A stretch of 12,464 nt of DNA, taken from contig CACXDX010000126.1 of NCBI GenBank assembly GCA_902766525.1, positions 1-12,464 on the forward strand, read 5' to 3'. The position numbers and the translations under genes are program-made. Under the pieces are notes generated by a model. The model saw only the letters and a program-made list of their open reading frames with translations. It did not search any database and was not told where the DNA came from. This document shows, piece by piece, positions 1 to 5,374 of this stretch; position 1 is the stretch's first letter, and each line of letters begins with the position of its first letter. The stretch is from an uncultured Bacillota bacterium. Lineage in GTDB: Bacteria > Bacillota > Dehalobacteriia > UBA7702.

Positions 1-1650
1 GTCGGCCTGAATGTAACGAGAGCGCTGACGTGCAAGTTCAACGCTCAGCTTTCCGCCGGCAGGGTGCAGACGCCCACCCTCTCTCTGATCGTGGAAAGAG
101 AAAAGGAGATCAAAGCCTTCCGACCGGAAACATATTATCTGCTCAAAGCCGATCTCGGCAAATTGACCGCCTCTTGGCAAAACAGCGGCGGCAGCGGCAG
201 AATTTTCGATCAAAGAAAAGCGGAGGATCTGAAACGCGGGATTTTAAATGCGGAATTTTTCGTTGCGGAGATCGTGAGAAAGCAAAAAGAAACACCGCCG
301 CCGGCTCTCTTTGACCTTACCGAACTGCAGAAGGAAGCGTCACGGCGTTACCGCTTTTCACCCAAGCAAACCCTCGATATTATGCAGCGTCTCTACGAAC
401 AGCATAAGGTGCTGACCTACCCGCGGACCGATTCAAGATATCTGACATCCGATATCGTGCCGACCCTCGCCGAACGCGTCAAAGCCGCTTCGGTCGGAGA
501 GTTTACCGCGGCGGGCCGCCGTATCCTCAGGGAAAAGGCGGCTATTGCCAAAAGCTGCGTCAACGACAGCCGGGTTTCCGATCATCACGCCATTATCCCC
601 ACGGAAGAATCGCCGAATCTGCTCAAGTTCAGCGATGAAGAGAAAAAAATCTATTTCCTCGTGCTGAGGCGATTCTTTGCCGCCTTTTTCGCTCCCTATC
701 GCTATGAGACCATCCGCGTCACCTTGAAAGCGAAAAATGAGCTTTTTCTGGCTCAGGGCAAGGTGATCCTTTCTCCCGGCTGGAAAGAGATCGATCAGGT
801 CGACGACGACGATGACAGCGGAGAGGAACAGCAGCTGCCGGAGATCAAAAAAGGAGATCGCTTCATCTGCAAAAATACGATGCTGAAGGCGGAAAAGACG
901 AAAGCGCCTTCCCGTTATACCGAAGCGAGTCTTTTGGCGGCGATGGAAAATCCGTCTAAATATATTGAAGATAAGGCGATGAAGGAATATATCGGCGGCG
1001 GTCTCGGCACACCGGCGACGAGAGCCGATATCATCGAAAAGCTTTATCATGCTTTTTATATGGAAAACCGCGACAACGTGATCGTACCGACGGAAAAGGC
1101 GATGCAGCTGATGGAGATCGTGCCTCCGGAGCTGAAAGAGCCTTTGCTCACCGCAAAGTGGGAAAAGGAATTGGAAACCATCGCCGCGGGGAAACAGGAC
1201 GGAAAAAAATTCATGAAGGAGATCCGCTCCCATACCGTTTCCCTTGTCAATGCCGTAAAAAATTCCGAGGCAATTTATCACCCCGATAATCTGACCAGAA
1301 CACCCTGTCCCGAATGCGGCAAGATGATGCTGAAAGTCAACGGCAAACACGGTACGCTTTTGGTCTGTTCCGATCCTTCCTGCGGCTATAAAAAGAACCT
1401 GACCAGAAAGACGAAGACGCGCTGTCCCGAATGTCATAAGATCATGGATATCTACGGCGAAGGGGACAAGGAGACTTTTATCTGTTCCTGCGGTTTCAGA
1501 GAGAAGGTCGCCTCCTTCCGTAAAAAGAGAAAGAGCGACGGCGGCTCCAAGCGGGATGTGCGGCATTATCTGAAAAGTCAGGGAAAAGGGGAAGAGGAAT
1601 GGAACAATCCTCTTGCCGAGGCGATGAAGGCTGCCATGAAAAAAGATTAA
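1..1650 (+). CDS. topB: DNA topoisomerase III (type IA), 5'-truncated by window edge
   Basis: Type IA topoisomerases cut one DNA strand through a 5'-phosphotyrosine and pass another strand through the break; TopB-type enzymes mainly decatenate and process recombination intermediates. The frame is open from base 1, so 549 residues are visible and the N-terminal Toprim domain lies outside the window. In fragment numbering, SAGRVQTPTL at residues 18-27 is the conserved type IA motif. The active-site tyrosine is Tyr140 in LTYPRTDSRYL (codon 418-420). An acidic run (DDDDDSGEE) follows near residue 268. The C-terminus carries two zinc-ribbon-like cysteine clusters: Cys436/439/456/461 and Cys475/478/495/497. 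The last residues (EEEWNNPLAEAMKAAMKK) resemble the tails of Bacillota TopB, which is why I prefer topB to topA. The GTG at 64 is internal, not a start, because homology continues upstream of it. The gene ends directly at a terminator and converges on rpsT. Confidence 0.9.
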   Translation, partial: VGLNVTRALTCKFNAQLSAGRVQTPTLSLIVEREKEIKAFRPETYYLLKADLGKLTASWQNSGGSGRIFDQRKAEDLKRGILNAEFFVAEIVRKQKETPPPALFDLTELQKEASRRYRFSPKQTLDIMQRLYEQHKVLTYPRTDSRYLTSDIVPTLAERVKAASVGEFTAAGRRILREKAAIAKSCVNDSRVSDHHAIIPTEESPNLLKFSDEEKKIYFLVLRRFFAAFFAPYRYETIRVTLKAKNELFLAQGKVILSPGWKEIDQVDDDDDSGEEQQLPEIKKGDRFICKNTMLKAEKTKAPSRYTEASLLAAMENPSKYIEDKAMKEYIGGGLGTPATRADIIEKLYHAFYMENRDNVIVPTEKAMQLMEIVPPELKEPLLTAKWEKELETIAAGKQDGKKFMKEIRSHTVSLVNAVKNSEAIYHPDNLTRTPCPECGKMMLKVNGKHGTLLVCSDPSCGYKKNLTRKTKTRCPECHKIMDIYGEGDKETFICSCGFREKVASFRKKRKSDGGSKRDVRHYLKSQGKGEEEWNNPLAEAMKAAMKKD

Positions 1651-1679
1651 AAAAAGTGATCCTTAAAGGATCACTTTTT
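1651..1679. terminator. Bidirectional Rho-independent terminator shared by topB and rpsT
   Basis: AAAAAGTGATCC (1651-1662) pairs perfectly with GGATCACTTTTT (1668-1679) around the loop TTAAA. The plus strand ends in six Ts (1675-1680), and the minus strand reads seven Ts opposite 1649-1655, so the hairpin can stop transcription from both sides. It begins directly after the topB TAA and lies 12 bases beyond the rpsT stop, as expected for two convergent genes. Confidence 0.92.
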
Positions 1680-1691
1680 TGCTTTGATCAA

Positions 1692-1955
1692 TCAGCCTAA
1701 TTTATTGAAAAGCTTTTGCATTTTCGATTTTTTTCTGGCGGCCGTATTTTTATGGATCAGTTTTTTACCTGCGGCTTTATCGAGAAGCGCGAGGAGTTCT
1801 TTTAATGCGGGTTTGGCCAGTTCCTTGTTTCCGGCTTCCGCCGCTTCCTTGAATTTTCTGGTAGCGGTCTTCAGTCTGGATTTCGCGGCCATATTACGCA
1901 TTCTGCGGTTTTCGGAAATTTTTACTCTTTTTGACGCAGATTTGATATTGGGCAT
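1692..1955 (-). CDS. rpsT: 30S ribosomal protein S20
   Basis: S20 is a primary 16S rRNA-binding protein of the small ribosomal subunit. The 87-residue product has the usual family length and is very basic and alanine-rich. It starts MPNIKSASKRVKISENRRMRN, then an alanine/lysine-rich helical stretch, and ends in a lysine-rich helix (IHKNTAARKKSKMQKLFNKLG), all standard for S20. The ATG is preceded by a full Shine-Dalgarno AGGAGGTG (complement of 1961-1968) with five bases of spacing. The gene is monocistronic: it has its own promoter upstream and the shared terminator 12 bases after the stop. It is transcribed away from spoIIP and towards topB. The rpsT/spoIIP proximity fits the common Bacillota arrangement, although gpr, often found beside spoIIP, is absent here. 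Confidence 0.97.
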   Translation of the reverse strand: MPNIKSASKRVKISENRRMRNMAAKSRLKTATRKFKEAAEAGNKELAKPALKELLALLDKAAGKKLIHKNTAARKKSKMQKLFNKLG

Positions 1956-1970
1956 GTTTTCACCTCCTCG

Positions 1971-1980
1971 TTAGCGCTAA
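1971..1980. repeat. 10-base palindrome in the rpsT leader
   Basis: TTAGCGCTAA is a perfect palindrome that lies in the predicted rpsT 5' leader, two bases upstream of the Shine-Dalgarno on the minus strand. As RNA it can form only a very short stem. It could be an operator half-site, part of an S20 autoregulatory structure, or chance. Function is unknown. Confidence 0.35.
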
Positions 1981-2007
1981 AACTGTTTTTCTTTACGATA
2001 CCAAATA

Positions 2008-2036
2008 AGTTTAGCATATTTACAGCGAAAAGGCAA
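2008..2036 (-). promoter_or_regulatory. Predicted sigma-A promoter of rpsT
   Basis: On the minus strand, TTGCCT (2036-2031) is followed by exactly 17 bases and then TAAACT (2013-2008). A TG dinucleotide one base before the -10 makes it an extended -10 element, which compensates for four-of-six matches in each hexamer. The start point would lie near 2000-2001, giving a leader of about 45 bases. The surrounding DNA is AT-rich, as expected of a strong ribosomal protein promoter. Confidence 0.65.
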
Positions 2037-2165
2037 GAAAAATTTCGGATAATTTTTCTTCTTTTCCGCTTATCGTATCAATATGTCGTTTCAAATGACG
2101 GAAAAAAAGAAAGATGCGTCCCGGTTGTAGCTTAAAAGCGAATTGATTCGCGGCGAAGAGCGGTT

Positions 2166-2192
2166 ATAAAGAGTGAAAAGAGGACATATAAT
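2166..2192 (+). promoter_or_regulatory. Possible sporulation (sigma-E-like) promoter of spoIIP
   Basis: CATATAAT (2185-2192) differs at one position from the sigma-E -10 consensus CATACAAT. A core ATA (2166-2168, in TTATAAA) sits 16 bases upstream, close to the sigma-E -35 arrangement. spoIIP is in the sigma-E regulon in Bacillus subtilis. Against this, the start point would fall at about 2199, inside the Shine-Dalgarno (2198-2203), leaving a leader of about 13 bases. The TATAAT here has no sigma-A -35 at 17 bases. This is a weak prediction. Confidence 0.3.
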
Positions 2193-2197
2193 CTTTC

Positions 2198-2203
2198 GGG
2201 AGG
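2198..2203 (+). promoter_or_regulatory. Shine-Dalgarno site that fixes the spoIIP start
   Basis: GGGAGG lies eight bases before the ATG at 2212. The in-frame GTG at 2173 has no such site, and using it would put 13 charged residues in front of the membrane anchor. The ATG is therefore preferred. Confidence 0.8.
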
Positions 2204-2211
2204 ATTTTCAG

Positions 2212-3201
2212 ATGACCGCTTTTCGTTCTTTTTATCGTCGTCATGATCGCCACAGGATGATTTTGATCCTGTTTGTTTTCGGTTTTTTTCTGCTGGGCGT
2301 TGTTTTGGGATATGGATATGACCGCTCCGACGGCGGCTCACTTCCGTTTTTTACGATCCTGCGTTCGCTTTTGTTTTACAATGGCGATCTCGCCGCAGAT
2401 CCCGCCTATATCAATAATCTGGCCAAACTGTCGGAAGAGGAAAACGATGATGAGCAGCGGCTGAACGCCTGGGAAGTAACATACGATCCCGATGCAGCTC
2501 CCGTATTTTACGGTGAGTTCGGCGGTGACGCCGGCGTGGTCTCGGCCATGGGTTCCGCTCTGACACGGGTATCAAAAACGAAAAGCGTCGCTTTGGATGA
2601 ACTGACACCCAAGGAGACGAAGGTATTGATTTACTGTACACATACGGCGGAATCCTTTGCCGACGGCAAAGCCGACAGTGAAGGCCGCGGTCAGATCCTC
2701 GGTGTCGCCCATCATCTCGCCGACGTGCTCGGCGAAGAATACGGAATCGGCGCGGTTGTCAGCGACACCGTCCACGATTCGCCGGATTGGTATAAGAGCT
2801 ACGCCAACTCAAAAAAAACCTGTGAAGCAATGCTTGCCCAATACCCCGAAGCTTCGCTGATCATCGATCTCCACCGTGATTCCGGACTCAAAAAAGCGGA
2901 TACCACCATAACCGCGGAGGGAAAAAATGCCGCCACACTGCTGCTGATCGTCGGCAGCAACGCCCGGCTGGACCATCCGAACTGGGAGAAGAATTGGCAG
3001 ACCGCACGGGCGCTGGGCGCCGTCATGGATGAAGTCGAACCGCGTCTGTTAAGGGGTATACGAGTGCAGAAAGGCCGCTATAATCAGCATCTTTCCGAAA
3101 AATGCGTTCTTCTGGAGGTCGGTACGGAACTGAATACCCTCGCTGAAGCCGAATACGGTGTTGAACTCGGAGCCAAAGCGATTGCCGCTTATTTGCGCTG
3201 A
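2212..3201 (+). CDS. spoIIP: Stage II sporulation protein P (peptidoglycan amidase/endopeptidase)
   Basis: SpoIIP is a membrane-anchored cell-wall hydrolase that acts with SpoIID and SpoIIM during engulfment of the forespore; in characterised homologues it has zinc-dependent amidase and endopeptidase activity. From the ATG at 2212 the protein has 329 residues, shorter than the B. subtilis protein of about 400. A basic N-terminus (RRHDRHR) is followed by one membrane segment (residues 16-34), placing the catalytic domain outside. Family motifs are intact: VLIYCTHTAESF with His144 and Glu147, DLHRDS with His221, VGSNARLDHPNWEKN, the RYNQHLSEK block, and LLEVGTELNTLAEAE with Glu302. The His and Glu residues match the expected metal and catalytic positions by motif; I assign this from family knowledge. 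The region between anchor and catalytic domain is short and acidic. No terminator follows, so readthrough into the next gene is possible. Confidence 0.93.
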   Translation: MTAFRSFYRRHDRHRMILILFVFGFFLLGVVLGYGYDRSDGGSLPFFTILRSLLFYNGDLAADPAYINNLAKLSEEENDDEQRLNAWEVTYDPDAAPVFYGEFGGDAGVVSAMGSALTRVSKTKSVALDELTPKETKVLIYCTHTAESFADGKADSEGRGQILGVAHHLADVLGEEYGIGAVVSDTVHDSPDWYKSYANSKKTCEAMLAQYPEASLIIDLHRDSGLKKADTTITAEGKNAATLLLIVGSNARLDHPNWEKNWQTARALGAVMDEVEPRLLRGIRVQKGRYNQHLSEKCVLLEVGTELNTLAEAEYGVELGAKAIAAYLR

Positions 3202-3206
3202 GATAA

Positions 3207-3216
3207 AACCGCGGTT
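3207..3216. repeat. Palindrome overlapping the -35 of the MGMT-family gene promoter
   Basis: AACCGCGGTT is a perfect 10-base palindrome. Its last two bases are the first two of the predicted -35 hexamer (3215-3220). It is followed by A-runs rather than Ts, so it is not a terminator for spoIIP. A repressor half-site is possible but unsupported. Confidence 0.3.
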
Positions 3217-3243
3217 GCGAAAAAACAAAAAAAAGCTTATAAT
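3215..3243 (+). promoter_or_regulatory. Predicted sigma-A promoter giving a leaderless transcript
   Basis: TTGCGA (3215-3220), 17 bases, then a perfect TATAAT (3238-3243). The start point about seven bases after the -10 is 3250, the A of the ATG of the next gene. No Shine-Dalgarno-like sequence lies before that ATG; the bases there are AT-rich and belong to the promoter. Confidence 0.65.
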
Positions 3244-3249
3244 GTGGTT

Positions 3250-3579
3250 ATGAAAAAGAACACCTTCGCGTTAATTTATGATTTGACCCGTCAGATCCCC
3301 GAGGGCAAGGTCGCGACTTACGGCCGTATTGCCGCTCTCGCCGGGTTGCCGAGGGGTGCCAGGATCGTCGGCTACGCCATGGCTTCCTGCCGTGACGAAA
3401 GCGTGCCCTGCCATCGGGTGGTGGATCGTTTCGGAGGTACGAAACCTGCTTTCGATCATTTTGCCCCGGACAGCCAGCGTATCATGCTGGAAGGGGAGGG
3501 CGTCACTTTTCTGGCCGACGGGCGCGTAGATTTAAAGCGTCATCTTTGGCTTCCCGCGGAGTGTCGTCTGCCCGATTGA
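3250..3579 (+). CDS. Small one-domain MGMT-family (alkyltransferase-like) protein
   Basis: MGMT-family proteins flip alkylated guanine out of DNA. True alkyltransferases move the alkyl group to a cysteine, whereas ATL proteins lack that cysteine and hand the lesion to other repair pathways. The 109-residue product is only the C-terminal DNA-binding/active-site domain; full Ogt/MGMT proteins are about 160-200 residues. Visible motifs are GKVATYGRIA with the lesion-probing Tyr, RGARIVGYAM with the Arg finger, and SVPCHRVV with the nucleophile Cys54 (codon 3409-3411) and the next His. LEGEGV supplies the Glu of the Cys-His-Glu relay. Because PCHRV is kept rather than PWHRV, it may be catalytic and is not a classical ATL. 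I chose the ATG at 3250 over the GTG two codons upstream because it coincides with the predicted transcription start. The stop codon overlaps the next promoter. No gene symbol is safe. Confidence 0.88.
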   Translation: MKKNTFALIYDLTRQIPEGKVATYGRIAALAGLPRGARIVGYAMASCRDESVPCHRVVDRFGGTKPAFDHFAPDSQRIMLEGEGVTFLADGRVDLKRHLWLPAECRLPD

Positions 3580-3604
3580 AAGATCGGCATAAATCGTATA
3601 TAAT
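3576..3604 (+). promoter_or_regulatory. Predicted sigma-A promoter of murJ-lepA-hemW
   Basis: TTGAAA (3576-3581), 17 bases, then a perfect TATAAT (3599-3604) is close to consensus. The -35 overlaps the stop codon of the preceding gene (3577-3579). The start point would be near 3611, leaving a leader of about 27 bases that contains the murJ Shine-Dalgarno GGAG (3627-3630). Confidence 0.75.
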
Positions 3605-3637
3605 ATCAGTTAACGCAAGCTATGTCGGAGTAACCTG

Positions 3638-5374
3638 ATGTCTGAAGAAGAGCGCAAAACAGAAGAGAAAAAAATCGAAGAGGCGGCGTCCGTCTCTGTT
3701 TCGTCATGTCCGAAAGAGGAAAAGGAAGAGACGAAAGACGAGCGGGATGTCGTTGTAAGCGGGGAAGACAAGACGCCGAAGATCAAGGAAGATTCCGTGG
3801 CCCGTTCGGCGATGGTGGTGATGATCGCCATGATCGTTTCCCGTATTCTGGGCTACCTTCGCGATGTGATCATCTATGCCCGGATCGGCCAGAATCATTA
3901 CACCGACGCCTATGCCGCCGCTTTCAAGATCCCGGATTGTATTTATATGATCCTCGTCGGCGGCGCTCTTTCCGCCGCGTTCATTCCGGTGATCTCCTCC
4001 TATATCGCCAAAGGCAAAAAAGAAGATGTTTGGCGTTTTACCAGCGTCGTCATAAATGTGATCGCCTGTCTGCTTTTGCTGCTGGTGCTCATCGCTTATA
4101 TTTTCGCGCCTCAGTTTATCGCCTTCTACGTTCGCGGTTTCGATGCCGAGACCATGGCTTTGACGGTCGTTCTCACCAGAATCATGCTGTTCCAGTGTGT
4201 GCTGATGGCCATGGCCGGGATCTGTCAGGGAATTCTGCAGGCTTATAAGATCTTCACGCCTACGGCGATCGGCTCCGTTTTATATAACGTCGGCATCATT
4301 CTCGTAGGTGCGGCGCTCAGCGGTTTTATCGAATATCATTTTCCCGGTTACGGCATCGCCGCTTTTTCCTTGGGGGTCGTCGCCGGGGCCTTTGCCAATT
4401 TTGCGGTGCAGGCTTTTGCTCTGAGAAAAATCGGCATGCACTATTATTTCTCCTTTGATATTCGAAATGAAGGTTTTCGCCGCATGGTGCTGCTGATGCT
4501 GCCGGTCTTTATCAGTCTCGGCGCCGTGGAACTGAACCTTTTCGTCAATTCGGGCCTCGCCTCCTTCCTGCCGGGCGGCTATCTGTCCACTCTCAACACG
4601 GCTCAGCGACTGATGCAGATGCCCATTTCCATTTTCGGTGTTTCCATCGCCATGGCTGTTTTCCCCGTGCTCTCGAGAGAGGCCGCTCTTCATCATTTTG
4701 ATGATTTTCGCAAGGACTTTTCCTATGCCATGCGCACGATCCTTTTTATCATGATTCCCTTTTCGATCATGCTCGTCGTTCTGGGGGTGCCCTTTATCCG
4801 CTTCCTCTATGAAATCGGCAAGTTTACCGGAGATAATACCCAAGCCGTGGCCTTTGCCCTTTATTTCTATGCCGTCGGTATTTTCGCTTACGGCTGTATC
4901 CAGGTACTGAACCGCGCTTTTTACGCCATGCAGGATACGAAAAAGCCGGTTATCGTCGCCGTCAGCGGCGTCGCCATCAACCTCGTTTTGAGCTTCGTGC
5001 TGATCCGCTATTTACAGCACGGCGGTCTCGCGCTGGCTTATTCCACCGCCGGTATCTGCAACGTTATCTTTCTCCTGCTGTTTTTAAAGAGCAAGCTCAA
5101 GTATATCGGCATGCGGGAGATCCTGATTTCTTCGGGGAAAACGCTGGTCGCTTCGATTTTCATGGCCGCCGGCACCTTCACCGTTGCTCACGGTGCGGAA
5201 ATGCTTTTCGGCGTTGCTTCCAAGGGCACACAGTTTATGCAGCTTGCTTCGGCGGGACTGACCGGGCTGGTCATCTTCTTCCTCTGTGCGAAGCTGATGA
5301 AAATGCCTGAAGTCGAAACCGTTTCCGGACAAATAAAGAGAAAATTCAAACGTTTTAATAAAAAGGAACGCTAA
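3638..5374 (+). CDS. murJ: Lipid II flippase MurJ (MviN family) with charged N-terminal extension
   Basis: MurJ moves lipid-linked peptidoglycan precursor across the cytoplasmic membrane and belongs to the MOP/MATE-like superfamily with about 14 membrane helices. The 578-residue product has hydrophobic segments from residue 56 to about 560, followed by a basic tail (KRKFKRFNKKER). The SRILGYLRD motif has Arg69 and Arg75, matching the essential Arg18 and Arg24 of E. coli. TDAYAAAFK keeps the conserved Asp, and AQRLMQMP keeps Arg324, matching E. coli Arg270. The segment PDCIYMILVGGALS lacks the Arg found at E. coli position 52. Residues 1-52 form a hydrophilic Glu/Lys-rich extension that E. coli MurJ lacks. 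The start is supported by GGAG seven bases upstream. The TAA stop shares one base with the lepA ATG (TAATG), suggesting translational coupling. Lipid II flipping is inferred from the family. Confidence 0.93.
   Translation: MSEEERKTEEKKIEEAASVSVSSCPKEEKEETKDERDVVVSGEDKTPKIKEDSVARSAMVVMIAMIVSRILGYLRDVIIYARIGQNHYTDAYAAAFKIPDCIYMILVGGALSAAFIPVISSYIAKGKKEDVWRFTSVVINVIACLLLLLVLIAYIFAPQFIAFYVRGFDAETMALTVVLTRIMLFQCVLMAMAGICQGILQAYKIFTPTAIGSVLYNVGIILVGAALSGFIEYHFPGYGIAAFSLGVVAGAFANFAVQAFALRKIGMHYYFSFDIRNEGFRRMVLLMLPVFISLGAVELNLFVNSGLASFLPGGYLSTLNTAQRLMQMPISIFGVSIAMAVFPVLSREAALHHFDDFRKDFSYAMRTILFIMIPFSIMLVVLGVPFIRFLYEIGKFTGDNTQAVAFALYFYAVGIFAYGCIQVLNRAFYAMQDTKKPVIVAVSGVAINLVLSFVLIRYLQHGGLALAYSTAGICNVIFLLLFLKSKLKYIGMREILISSGKTLVASIFMAAGTFTVAHGAEMLFGVASKGTQFMQLASAGLTGLVIFFLCAKLMKMPEVETVSGQIKRKFKRFNKKER

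Noticed and set aside
433..1566. Long minus-strand open frame (377 codons) opposite topB
   Set aside because: It lies entirely opposite a gene with clear type IA topoisomerase motifs. The peptide is rich in Phe, His and Arg with no recognisable domain, typical of the antisense frame of a codon-biased gene.
1684..1974. Plus-strand open frame of 96 codons over rpsT
   Set aside because: It is the antisense of S20, begins just after a terminator, and has no ribosome-binding site. S20 on the minus strand has a promoter, a Shine-Dalgarno and a full family match.
2173..2211. GTG start that would extend SpoIIP by 13 residues
   Set aside because: It has no ribosome-binding site and overlaps the possible -10 element. 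The ATG at 2212 has GGGAGG eight bases upstream.
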